Below, in pieces: positions 23,335 through 33,105 of a DNA stretch of 64,000 nucleotides. Numbering within the stretch: position 1 is the first letter of the stretch; the number at the start of each line of letters is the position of its first letter. Below the pieces are notes generated by a model. The model did not search any database and was not told the origin of the DNA. It saw only the letters and a list, made by a program, of their open reading frames with translations. The position numbers and the translations under genes were made by a program. This stretch comes from Pictodentalium vernedei (Eukaryota; Mollusca; Scaphopoda; Dentaliida; Dentaliidae), in assembly GCA_031216915.1 (NCBI GenBank), contig CM062297.1, forward strand, positions 533,656,971 to 533,720,970, read 5' to 3'.

Positions 23335-23832
23335 ATGAAAGGATATTGTTCAAATTGTAATGGGAAGAAATCTTCCTCTGACTTTCATGATCATTGTATT
23401 AATTGTAGTCAGTGTTCTCGCACTAATCCCTGTCCTATATGTCAACATTGGGATGATAAACATTGGAAACGTGTGTCACGGTATGTTGTTTCTGGAGAAA
23501 GGGCTATGCCGGCTCTTTCTCCACAAGGTCACTCTACTCTCTCAGTTTCTATTTCAGAGGAACAAGAACAGGGTGATGTTTCCATGTTATCTTCTACAAG
23601 TGTGCGTCCGTCGTCACAAATGAATTCAGAGCTAGCGGCAAAAGTGCTCATGGAGATTAGACAAATGTCGTCCGCTAGCTCGCCCGGTGTAGCGTCCATT
23701 CACCGAATGGTTCGGCAGCCGGGTTCGTCCGATGCGGTCCAGGAGGAAATTTTGGGTGATGCGAGCACTATAAACATACTAGGTGCACACCCAGTGACGG
23801 CGGATAGTAAGCGAGAACGGAGGAAGCCTTGA
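23335..23832 (+). CDS. DIRS gag-like N-terminal ORF with Cys/His cluster
   Basis: This 165-residue frame begins with ATG at 23335. Residues 1-40 carry a metal-binding-type cluster: CxxC at 5-8, H20/C21/C24/C27 and CxxC at 33-36. Zinc-binding cysteines at the N-terminus are common in DIRS gag-like proteins. The rest is Ser/Gln-rich and low complexity. The stop is TGA at 23830-23832. The main gag frame is open from just after a TAA at 23808-23810, so the two frames overlap by about 20 nt (23811-23832). Either a frameshift joins them, or a single-base indel split one ancestral gag. No classic slippery heptamer is visible in the overlap. Confidence 0.7.
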   Translation: MKGYCSNCNGKKSSSDFHDHCINCSQCSRTNPCPICQHWDDKHWKRVSRYVVSGERAMPALSPQGHSTLSVSISEEQEQGDVSMLSSTSVRPSSQMNSELAAKVLMEIRQMSSASSPGVASIHRMVRQPGSSDAVQEEILGDASTINILGAHPVTADSKRERRKP

Positions 23833-25436
23833 GTCCGGTTCCTAGCTCGTCCAGGTCCAGCCGGGCCGCGAGCGAGAGAGGCCCCTCTCTCGTACAACAA
23901 CATCTGGGACCAGATGTTGTGGTACAAAATGTGTCGCAAGCGGAGCATACGTCCGTCGCTCGGGCCGCTCCGTTGTATAGGCAGTCCGCGGAGACTGCTA
24001 AGGCTTCTTCTTCTCGTCAGTGCACACGACCGCACCTTGGCTGCGTGACCGCCGATATTTTACCAGCCTCGCCGATCAAGGATTCTTCGGCAACCAGGTC
24101 ACACCATCCGGCAGCCAGGGATTCGAGACCGATGGACTCCGGACGTTCGCATAGAAAAAGTATGTGGGAGCCATCTGATGCGGAGCTGCCCTCGGCGAAG
24201 CGGCGAAAGACTGCGCCTCCGCAGGTCTCGACGCCGGACATTCTTGTGCAGATAGCACAGCTTATTGCAGCATCCCAGCAGCCGACAGATACAGTGTCGG
24301 ATCGAGAATTATCCGACGGCGCTGGGTCGGTACGCTCCGCCGAAGCATCAGGGGCGGACGACCGGGAACATCATGAGGTCCGACCGGATGGTGAAAAGGA
24401 TACGGATGATTTGGAGCTATCCCTTTCGGAACAACATAAAGCTGCCATGGACTTCATCCGGCACTTTCTCCCTCAAGTTGTTCCGTCGGGCCAGACTGCT
24501 GCGGTTCCGGACAAGAGGATTATAGCGTCATTGGACTCTGAATTTTTTGAGCGGTTCAGGGACATCGCTCCCGAGTTTCCGTCGCAGTCCAATAATGTTG
24601 CAAGAACATTTGAATTATTGAATGACGCTATATTTAAACTTGCTTCCAAGACGGGGAAAGCAGGTTTCTTGTCCGCTAATACTCTCAACCTGCCTTTCAT
24701 TAATGCAAGGAATAAATTCGACACGGCAGGACAGGGTATCCCGAGAGTTCCTCTGCGTATGGACGACGAGGCGGAAGACTTAGAGCTATCATTACCGCCG
24801 TCGGCTTCTATTCCAACCGCGGTGTTGGAAACAGCTATTGCGTCTAACAGAGCCAATTTAGATGCCTTATCTTACGCAGATCACCTTACTAAGGCATTAT
24901 CACTGCGCCTTCAAGGGAAAGAATTTCAGGATATACAATCCTCTTTAAGACTTCTTTCAAGGGCAGTAGCTTATTCCACGTGTAACTCCGCCCTTTCAGT
25001 GGCAAACCTGGAGTTGGTTAGACGTGACGCAGCCCTAGCTACATCCACACTCGTGGATTCTAAGGTGAAGAACTCTCTTAGAGTCGCTTCGGTCTCCGGA
25101 GAACTTCTCTTTGACGGCAAGCTTTCTGCTATTTATGATAAAATTACAAAGAAAGCTTCGGATTCTCTGTTGTTCAAATCTGCTTCTAAGAAGTCAGATA
25201 CAGCAGACAAGAATAAGACAGGCACTTCTGGGTCTAATGCGCCCAAGAGAGGTTCCTATAGAGGTTCCGGTGCGTCTTCTTGGTCTTATTCGAGAGACCG
25301 TCAGGGTAGTGACTCTCGTTCGGGACGTCCTTCGGGCCGGGACAACCGGTCGGACGCCCCGAGGTCGACGGGGCAAGGTGCGGGTCGTGGAGGATGTGGT
25401 TTCTCCTACCGCAGGCCTCGCAGGTCCAGGAGGTGA
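23811..25436 (+). CDS. DIRS gag-like protein (main ORF)
   Basis: An open frame of about 540 codons with no ATG at its left edge; translation may come from the preceding frame. The N-terminal 170 residues are Ser/Arg-rich and disordered. A structured region follows (about residues 200-440), with helices around TFELLNDAIFKLASKTGK and DIQSSLRLLSRAVAYS, then SALSVANLELVRRDAALATS and GELLFDGKLSAIYDK. These blocks also survive as fragments in copy B, which supports a real protein. The C-terminus is Gly/Ser/Arg-rich, as in RNA-binding tails of gag proteins. It ends at TGA 25434-25436, overlapping the RT frame. It would form the particle that packages element RNA. Confidence 0.75.
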   Translation, partial: ARTEEALSPVPSSSRSSRAASERGPSLVQQHLGPDVVVQNVSQAEHTSVARAAPLYRQSAETAKASSSRQCTRPHLGCVTADILPASPIKDSSATRSHHPAARDSRPMDSGRSHRKSMWEPSDAELPSAKRRKTAPPQVSTPDILVQIAQLIAASQQPTDTVSDRELSDGAGSVRSAEASGADDREHHEVRPDGEKDTDDLELSLSEQHKAAMDFIRHFLPQVVPSGQTAAVPDKRIIASLDSEFFERFRDIAPEFPSQSNNVARTFELLNDAIFKLASKTGKAGFLSANTLNLPFINARNKFDTAGQGIPRVPLRMDDEAEDLELSLPPSASIPTAVLETAIASNRANLDALSYADHLTKALSLRLQGKEFQDIQSSLRLLSRAVAYSTCNSALSVANLELVRRDAALATSTLVDSKVKNSLRVASVSGELLFDGKLSAIYDKITKKASDSLLFKSASKKSDTADKNKTGTSGSNAPKRGSYRGSGASSWSYSRDRQGSDSRSGRPSGRDNRSDAPRSTGQGAGRGGCGFSYRRPRRSRR

Positions 25437-27426
25437 TGGCTTAAACCTCTATCGCGTACCGGTTGGCGGAAGGTTGTCGAGCTTTTCACAAGAATGGGCG
25501 TCGATTACGGACGACCCTTGGGTGAGAGGAGTGACTTCGGAAGGTCTAAAGATATCCTTCAAACGAAAGCCTCCATTAACTCGAAGTCCAAAGTGGACTC
25601 AACTTCCGTCAAATCCGCAGAAAAGAGACGCTCTGTTATCAGAGGTGCAGTCTCTTTTAATGAAGAACGCGGTAGAGGTCGTAGAAAACCAGGAAACTCC
25701 GGGATTCTACAGCCATCTGTTTCTGGTTCCGAAACCAGACGGCTCGTTCCGTCCAGTCATAGATTTGAGCTGGATAAACAAGCTGATCGTCGCTCCGAAA
25801 TTTTATATGGAGACGATTCGGTCGGTCAGAGCGAGTATTCGGGTGAACGGTTATGCAACAAGCATAGATCTCAAAGATGCGTACTTTCACGTCATGGTAC
25901 ATCCGACATTCCTAAAGTATCTACGCTTCGCAGTCCTAGGAGTGGTGTATCAATTCCGGGCGATGTGCTTCGGATTGAATCTAGCACCCTGGGCTTTCAC
26001 TCGGGTAATGAACTCGGTAATGATCTATTTCCGAGCTCATTCGTCTGCGGTAACGTCGGCCTACCTGGACGGCATTCTTCAGAGGTACGGCAACGAGTTA
26101 ACGCTTCAGAACGATGTTCAGAATCTACTTCTATTGCTCCGACGTCTCGGTTTTATAGTAAACGAGGAGAAGTCGGATCTGGTGCCGTCCAAGTCATTCA
26201 CTCATCTGGGAATGAGCTTCGAGACGCACAACAATCTCGTTCGTCTGCCGTTAACCAGAGCGAAATTAGTCAATTGTTACGCTCGCTATTGTCTGCACGC
26301 AGACAAAGTCACAGCGAGAGAATTTATGAGACTGATAGGTCTGTGCGGAGCCACTGCGGATCTCATTCCGATGGGGTGGTTACGCACACGTCCTCTCCAA
26401 ATTTTCTTGACTCAGAATTGGAGTGTGAAAATTCATTCGCTCGACGTAGACGTTCTCTTGTCAGATCAAGTGAAATGAGAGATTCAGACTTGGGCAAACA
26501 TTCAGTGGTTAACTCAGGGAGTTCCGCTGCAGTTGCCGGATCCGAGTTTTACCATTATGACGGATGCCAGTCAAACAGGTTGGGGTGCATCATTAATCCC
26601 AACGGATTCGAGATGCCGGGGTCTTTGGGATCCACAATTCCTGTGCAAGCACATAAACATCAAGGAAATGATGTCAATTTGGCTTGCGTTACGTCATTGG
26701 ATGGACATTATTCACAATGCTCATGTCCAAATCCTATCCGACAATACGACAGTAGTGGCGTATATACGGAATCAGGGAGGCACTCATTCAGTTCCGTTGT
26801 TCAATCTAACGGAAAGTATCCTTCTGTTTGCGTTAGAACATCACGTTCTTCTTTCGGTCCGTCACATACCGGGTCGTCTGAATGTGCTAGCAGACTCCCT
26901 TTCACGAAAGGGTCGCTTGTTGCCGTCGGAGTGGACTCTCAACAAACAAGTATTCAATCAGATTTGCTACCAATGGGAACGGCCAATGATAGACTTATTT
27001 GCGACACATCTCAACAATCAGTTGCAGACGTATGTGTCTCCATGTCCGGATCCAAGAGCATTTGCAGTAGACGCTCTGTCGATCCCTTGGGATGGAATGA
27101 TAGGATATGCGTATCCTCCAGCGCCGTTAATTCAACAAGTATTGCTAAAGATAAAACAATCTCAATGCAAGATTCTGTTGGTAGCATCTCTGTCGCCACA
27201 GAGACCGTGGATAAATCTACTCAGGTGTCTGTTGTGGGACCTACCGCGAAAGCTTCCTCCACGGGAGGATCTTCTTTCGCAGGGGAAATCGCGCCAACTC
27301 CATCACAACCTGCAAGGTCTCAACCTTCACGTTTTTCCGTTGTGCGGTCCTTCTTGCATGGCAAGCACTTTACAGGACGAGCAGTGGACGCGATTTCTAA
27401 CTGTAGGAGGACCTCCTCTTCGCTAA
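25437..27426 (+). pseudogene. DIRS reverse transcriptase-RNase H polyprotein, inactivated
   Basis: In one frame, RT is followed by RNase H and a C-terminal region. RT shows FLVPKPDGSFRPVIDLSWIN, SIDLKDAYFHVMVHP and FGLNLAP; the catalytic YLDD box reads YLDG because the codon at 26071-26073 is GGC. An in-frame TGA at 26476-26478 separates RT from RNase H. RNase H keeps its acidic residues: TDASQTGWGASL, NIKEMMSIW, LSDNTTVVAYI and NVLADSLSR. The region after it (MIDLFATHLNNQL through YAYPPAPLIQQVL) resembles the methyltransferase-like domain typical of DIRS pol. The frame is open upstream of 25437 (from 25111), but that part is a shadow of gag. The true start is unclear. The stop and the lost aspartate make this copy non-functional for RT. 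Confidence 0.9.
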
Positions 27427-28382
27427 ACTATGCGGCTAAGTGGAAGGTTTTTCGTCGTTGGTGTAGGGATCATTCTGTAGATATATTCGATCCCTCTATA
27501 CCAGACATTGCAAACTTTCTAGTATACTTGTTTGACGAAATCAAACTGCAGCCTGTTACTATTAAGGGTTATAGGTCTATGTTATCTGATACCTATGCAC
27601 ATCATGATAGTTTACAAATTGGATCTAATGTCTCTTTATCTAAGTTGGTTAGAAACTTCTTGATAAATAGACCCAGAACTCTTAGATTAATTCCTAAATG
27701 GAATTTAGCTTGGGTTCTTCTTAAATTGAAGGAAAAGCCATTTGAACCTCTTGGGACAGTAGATTTCAAATTCTTATCTTATAAGACAGCTTTTCTCTTA
27801 GCTTTCTCTTCTGCTAGAAGAATCAGTGAGCTTCATGCACTGTCGGTGGATGATTCTCACTATCGTAGTGTCGGGAACACTATCACCTTCACTACTAATG
27901 TGGGTTTTTTAGCTAAGAATCAGGCTCCTAATAAATATCCGGAACCTATTGTTATTAAGGCTCTTCCATCTTCAGACGGGCGTAGGCCTTTACTCTGTCC
28001 TGTTAGAGCATTACGTATCTATAAACAGAGATCTCAGTTTATCAGAAAGGGACGGAAGCGTTTCTTTCTGTCTTTGATGCCTAATAGAAAGGACATTTCA
28101 GTCCATTCTATTGCTAGATGGATTCAATTAACTATCCGTACTGCTTATCAGAGTTTATCTTCTTCTCAGCAGTCTGTGCTTAAGATTTCCGCTCATTAAG
28201 TAAGAGCTCTTGCTACTTCTTGGGCTTATGCTAATAGTGTTGCTATTACAGATTTAATGAAGGCTGCTTATTGGTCTCAGCCATCCACATTCACGAATTT
28301 TTATCTCAGAAATATTGAGTCCATTTCTGGAGACCTGCATTGTTTAGGTCCGTTATCTGTTGCTCAGAATGTCGTCCACTAA
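27240..28382 (+). pseudogene. DIRS tyrosine recombinase with stop in the HxxR box
   Basis: This frame overlaps the end of the RT-RNase H frame and continues about 950 nt beyond it. Frame continuity reaches back to 25494, but that part is Ser-rich and a shadow of pol. The SAM-like N-terminal region is at about 27420-27720 (KVFRRWC, PVTIKGYRSML). Catalytic box I is FSSARRISELHALSVDD. A KNQAPNKYPEP loop follows. The HxxR box is interrupted by TAA at 28197-28199, directly after its histidine. The same frame then continues with VRALATSWAYAN and STFTNFYLR, which holds the nucleophilic tyrosine, to a TAA at 28380-28382. The enzyme would integrate circular cDNA; here the catalytic arginine and tyrosine are cut off. 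Confidence 0.9.
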
Positions 28383-28479
28383 ACAGTTGCAACTATAGTT
28401 ATGCAGGCTTTCTGTTCCGGCAGTGACTCCGTCCGGCTGCCCTCTTCGCTCTGGGCTATTTGACCCAGGGCAAGGGGAA

Positions 28480-28500
28480 GGGGGGGGGGGGGGGGGGGGG
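28480..28500 (+). repeat. Poly-G tract (about 21 G) in the DIRS 3' untranslated region
   Basis: An uninterrupted G run preceded by CAAGGGGAAG and followed by CGGGTG. Its length in the assembly may be unreliable. Confidence 0.9.
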
Positions 28501-28992
28501 CGGGTGTTCCCTTAGGTGACCTGCTTTATAGTGAAAAGCAAGGGAATGCCTCCTCCAAGTCAGTATTTCTGAGTCGCTTCCGGGATGGTTTTAAAGTGTA
28601 ATATTAATGTTAAAATTCATTCATGTCTTATTTTTAAAGTGTAGCTCGGTGTGAAGCATTTGTATATGTCAAGTGTCAAACTGGGCTTTAATATACAAAA
28701 CTAGGACATTTTTAAATGACTATAAAGAGTCTCAATTCTCTGGACTACTTTATTTATTGGCTTACTTTAAAAATAATTAGTATAAGGGATATACTGAATG
28801 TTAATAGAGAACATGAATATTATTGTGCTCAATTATTAAGGGTATTGTATCTTTCTAATTTAATATTAAATAAGAAAGATACATGTAAAGCCTAATACTC
28901 CTTTTCTCCTTAAGGGGTTACCTCTTTATTATATAGTTGAGCTTATTGGATTTTCCTCTATGTCCTAGGCCCTCCAGCCTGTTTACTATTCA

Positions 28993-29082
28993 GCTAAGTC
29001 TGGGTCATTGGTACAGTATAAAAATGTTAAAAAATTTATAGTAATTTATATATTTTTTATACTTACCAATGACCCAGACGGG
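28993..29082. repeat. Internal complementary region of DIRS copy C
   Basis: The left half (GGTACAGTATAAAAAT) is the reverse complement of the left end at 22244-22259. The right half (GTTAAAAAATTTATAGTAAT onward) is the exact reverse complement of the right end, which closes with ATAAATTTTTTAAC at 29369-29382. It fixes both element ends to within a few bases. Confidence 0.9.
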
Positions 29083-29151
29083 GATGGCCCTCCCAGGAGT
29101 TGGGAACTCTTGCCTCCCCGCTGAGTACATAGCGCTGACCAGGCACTGCCA

Positions 29152-29382
29152 GTAAGAATGATAATTGGCGCCAATTTCGGGACGTCCGTGACACTGCGCA
29201 TGTGCAGTGGGGGCGTAGTATGGAGGTCCTTTAGGACATGATTTCTTTTTGTTTTGGATGCAAATTTTGGGGATTGCGGGGCAAAATTTGTGTTTGGCCC
29301 TGGTTTTGTTAGAGTTAGCACCAGCTAAGTCTGGGTCATTGGTAAGTATAAAAAATATATAAATTACTATAAATTTTTTAAC
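29152..29382 (-). repeat. Right inverted terminal repeat and right end of DIRS copy C
   Basis: Reverse complement of the left repeat up to 29341, then a right-specific end (AAGTATAAAAAATATATAAA to TTTTTTAAC) that is also present in the internal complementary region. The last three bases AAC lie 19 nt before the first base of the next channel exon. Confidence 0.92.
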
Positions 29383-29401
29383 TTTTTTGGTCTTTTTGCA
29401 G

Positions 29402-29530
29402 TTGTTCAAAGGAACATTCTATTATTGTAAAGGACCGGATGTTCGACATATAAAAAATAGAACTCAGTGTGAGATGGATACACGGAACAGATGGATCAAC
29501 CATAAGTATAATTTTGATAATTTGGGACAG
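29402..29530 (+). CDS. Cav3: T-type calcium channel exon: domain III S5-P extracellular loop
   Basis: 43 codons, both ends phase 0 (acceptor TTGGTCTTTTTGCAG, donor GTGAGC). It starts LFKGTFYYCKGPDVRHIKNR and ends WINHKYNFDNLGQ. This is the extracellular turret between S5 and the pore helix. It has two cysteines (YYC, TQC) in the positions of the Cav3 domain III loop and one N-glycosylation sequon (NRT). The motif HKYNFDNLGQ at the exon end is strongly conserved in Cav3. It is followed by either of two alternative pore exons. Its upstream intron is occupied up to 19 nt from the splice site by DIRS copy C. Confidence 0.96.
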
Positions 29531-31878
29531 GTGAGCTGCAGTCTTAGTTCTATTGAAAAAAAAAACCCAAATACAACAAGTTTCTGAAAGTTAAAGTATT
29601 TGCTGCATTCATTGTATTATTTACTGGTTATCTGTAATGTAAAGTCAGTATGCCTTCTTGACCAGTTCTCAAAACAGTAGCAGTTAACCCTCTGCCCACT
29701 GATATCAAAATAAAAGAACTTCAGGTTGCAAATGTTTCCTATAATGCAGCCAGGAAAATAACTTAGAGTGCTGGAAGCCCATAGTAAGACTTTATTTTGA
29801 AGGGTAGGTGCCACGATTTTAAAGCTTAATATTCTGTGCATGTGCCTTGTATTGTCTTTGAATTGACATTATTCAGTCACTGTGGGTTTGTCTTGTTACA
29901 ATTTATGGGAGAGTGCCTGTAGGCACTCTCCCATAAATTGTAACAGTTCGGAGACATGCGAACATATTTTGATGCCCAAAATAATTCAGCACTCTACCAG
30001 TTAACCAATTGCATCTTGTTTGACAAAGCTTAGTTAGTTCTGTCAAACAGGGTTGAATTTGTTTAAATTCCTAGTTGCATTATCAAAACAAATTTGCTGC
30101 TTGAAATTTTGATATTTAGACATCAGTGTTTAGAAGGTTAACATCCTGTCTTCTCTTCGTGCAAGTACTGGAGCAAAAGATGAGGTGGGGCGGGTGGATT
30201 TCATTTTTACTCTATTTGCAGGAAATCTTCATGATAATGATCATATTTACTTTAATTTGAAATGTATAATTTTTGCATATTATCTCCTCATTCACATCAA
30301 AGATCAAAGCATTGGCTGGGTTAAAACCTGAAAATGGATGACTTCTCATAATAACTGTCCAGAGTTATTTTTTAAGTGAAAGCTTCGCAGTCTGCCACAT
30401 TATAAATGATTGAATATGAATTCCCTGTGTACCAACTCGTACAGCCCTTTTTATGTAGCAATTCAAATTATAACACTTTGTCATCTTGTGTCAAGTGACT
30501 ATATTGTATAGATAATAACTAATCCACATTTTCATTCTACAGCTCTTTGGGCAGTAGAATGAGAAGATGAGCTGCTCATACCATTTGAATCAAATTTGAA
30601 CTTTTCTACTAACTAATAGTATTTTTGCATAGAATATTTTCGAGGAAATGATATCATTTGGGAGTTTAGGGTCAAACAGGTTAATGTGTTACATAGGTAT
30701 TTGATGCTAACATAATTTCATGTCATATTTTAAAGAATTTTTGTTTCCCCTTGCACAATTCAAGGTTTCCATAATGGCTAGATGGAATTTTTAATTCTTT
30801 GCGTCATGACAAATTTGCTGTATCAGGACACTTTTTTAAAAATACTGTAGTGGTAAGAATAGCATTAGAGATAAAAACATATTCACAAATCCATTCCAAT
30901 AGAAACATATGAGTTTTCAAGCCTATCAGCAGGGAGACAGGGAACAAACATCCTTTTCATTATACCCAATGCTGTTCTTTTGAATGAGATTGGTAAGTTT
31001 TATTCTCTAATTCAATTCCACTTATATTTATCAGTGGGAAATATTAACCCCTAGCACACTGTTAGTGCAACAGAATTTTCTCCAGTCACTCTGTTTTTCT
31101 CTTGTTTAACTATGAATTTAACCAAATATATCTTGTTCTACAGAGCTCTGTCAAATAAGGTATATTTGGTTCCATAGCAAACTGCATTATTGGAAATATT
31201 TGCCGCTGAAAACTTTGCCATTTTGACATCAGAAGACAGAGAGTTTATAGTGATTTTTTAAATTTTCTACAGGATTTATGAAAGTGTTTTGGAAATGAAA
31301 TTTGAATCTATACACATAAATATAGGTTATTATCACCATTGGGGGTTCTGAGATGGCATATTGAAGTCAAGACCTTATCTCTGGGCATTTATCGACTCCT
31401 CTTTTGCGCAAGTTGATATATTGCCCAATGATGAGGTTGAATCTTCTGTACACCCTCTCAGAACCTCCATGAAGGAATTGAACAATTTATCTTACAATAT
31501 TCCCTCCCCTCAAAAAAGTGACCATCTCATCATTTAAACAAGGAACTATTTTATTATGTGCAAACTAAAACACAGCACCGTTTCATGAGTGATTTGACCA
31601 GGAAATACAAGCATGCTAGATTAAAAACAATATGATTGTCAATGGAGTTTCTGTTTCAGTTGAGTGTAAAACAGTTGATTTCATAGTGTGCTTGTTATTA
31701 TGCATATTAAATCAGTCAGCTTTATTGCCCTAATTATTATTACCAAAAATAGTGACCTCAATATGTGTACAGATTGAAGTATTTGATTACTTTTTTTATC
31801 AAGTGTGGGTTTGAAATCGCTCTTCCTTAGTTCACATGTGCATGGAGTGTTGTTATCCTTAATAATATTAGTTACACA
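29531..31878. other. Channel intron with short palindromes
   Basis: It contains the 52-bp perfect palindrome at 29894-29945 and diverged palindromes with CTTGTTTGACAAAGC and ATCTTGTTCTACAGAGCTC near 30010-30055 and 31120-31185. No coding similarity was seen. Confidence 0.6.
29894..29945. repeat. Perfect 52-bp palindrome
   Basis: Arms of 25 bp (TGTTACAATTTATGGGAGAG, then TGCCT) are separated by GT. A related palindrome with GGAGAGTG/CACTCTCC arms lies at 59638-59687, and a decayed one near 46870-46910. Confidence 0.92.
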
Positions 31879-32165
31879 GTGTTTCAGCAGGGTGTATGGG
31901 ACTGCACTACCCATCTGGAGTGCTGCTACCCTTAATACTATAAATTACAGTGTTTCAGCAGGGTGTACGGGACTGTACCACTCTTCTGAGATTTGTATTT
32001 CCTTCGGCTTTCAGCCGGAAGAAATTACGAATCTCAGAAGGGTAGTACAGTCCCATACACCCTGCTGAATACCCTTCTGAGATTCGTATTTCCTTTGGCT
32101 TTCAGCCAGAAGAAATACAAATCTCAGAAGGGTAGTACAGTCCCGTACACCCTGCTGAAACGCCA
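31879..32165. repeat. Cluster of nested inverted repeats (CAGCAGGGTGTACGGGACTG)
   Basis: Two forward copies (31889 and 31950) and two reverse copies (about 32047 and 32141) of the 20-bp block occur here. They frame TTCTGAGATTTGTATTTCC and its complement around TCGGCTTTCAGCCGGA. It looks like a palindromic MITE that was partly duplicated. No protein is implied by the short open frames through it. Confidence 0.85.
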
Positions 32166-33015
32166 TGTGATGAATTTATTACCCTGCCTCTTCAGTGTTT
32201 AAAGTTTTGTTTTATTATATAATCTCCAAACGGTATTCCAGTGATGAAAACCTTGATAAGAGTTATAATTAGAGAAACTGAAAGAAACATATCTTTCTTT
32301 ATTATTGACCAAGAATGATTTGGAGTTATTTCCCTTCGATTGAACTCAAATATTTGGGAGACTTCAATTCAAGGACATTTGGAAATGACACGTTCTTATT
32401 ATTGTGGGACACAAATTGACTTTATAAGTGTTTTATTTGATACAGTGGTGCATTGTGTGTCTTGGAGAATCAGGGATACTATATTCAAACTTGTACTAGT
32501 GCTTTAATACATTTCACTGGAGAGGCAGTTCATACAGAGAGATAGGTTGCATGTTTCTAGAAACCACAACGGTCTGGAGTGTAGAAACGCCACAATGGAA
32601 TCCATCTTCTCGACAGTGAAATCTGACATTGGGGGTACAATGTATGTAAACATGTTTTATTTCAAGTTTTCGGAATATTCTCTTGAAACAACATCATTCT
32701 CATTTTGTTTGTGAGTCCGAATGTTTATTATTTCAGACGAAAATGTTTCAAGCATTGGGTGAAAGGGAAATTGGCAAAGTAAACCATAGAATGTCTGTAC
32801 ACCCCTTTTAACTGTCACATGATATTCTTGTACACCCCATTGAACCCCATTGGAGTTAAAATGTACCATACTGGATGCATTGGTTACTAACCAATCAAGA
32901 AGCTTGTATAATTTTAAAAGGGTATAAAGATTTGTACACATTCGCGATGTTTTTATGTGTTTTGCAGAAAGTATGTGCTAACTGTAAGATAATTATTTTT
33001 ACATATATTTTCCAG
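32166..33015. other. Intron just before the alternative pore exons
   Basis: No repeat was recognised. The end carries a pyrimidine-rich stretch and TATTTTCCAG, the acceptor for the first pore exon. Confidence 0.6.
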
Positions 33016-33105
33016 GCGCTAATGGCTCTATTTGTATTGTCCTCCAAAGATGGCTGGGTTGGCATCATGCACACAGGTATAGATGCCCGAGGCATTGATA
33101 TACAG
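33016..33105 (+). CDS. Cav3: T-type channel alternative pore exon a (domain III P-loop)
   Basis: Thirty codons, phase 0 at both ends, acceptor TATTTTCCAG and donor GTATAG. It covers pore helix 1, the selectivity filter and the start of the P2-to-S6 loop: [15 protein letters not shown], then [15 protein letters not shown]. The aspartate in SKDGW is the domain III member of the EEDD selectivity ring typical of T-type channels. The second half departs from the usual Cav3 form at three places (G, R and I where the neighbouring exon has S, I and Q). It is interchangeable in frame with the exon at 33144-33233, from which only 38 nt separate it. Confidence 0.95.

Larger units (their letters stand above)
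22240..29382 (+). mobile_element. DIRS-like retrotransposon, structurally complete (copy C)
   Basis: About 7.14 kb. Inverted terminal repeats of about 190 bp (22256-22444 and 29152-29341) are almost identical, with about three differences. An internal complementary region lies at 28993-29082. The interior runs gag, RT-RNase H-methyltransferase-like region, then tyrosine recombinase overlapping in another frame, the standard DIRS order. Integration is by recombinase, so no LTRs, integrase or target duplication is expected. Despite its youth it has an in-frame stop in pol, a glycine in the RT catalytic box and a stop in the recombinase. It lies in the intron between the S5 and P-loop exons in sense orientation, ending 19 nt before the exon. 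Confidence 0.95.

Noticed and set aside
25494-27240. Open frame of nearly 600 codons upstream of the recombinase domain
   Set aside because: It overlaps the conserved RT-RNase H frame, is serine-rich and has no domain; it is a shadow frame joined to the recombinase frame.
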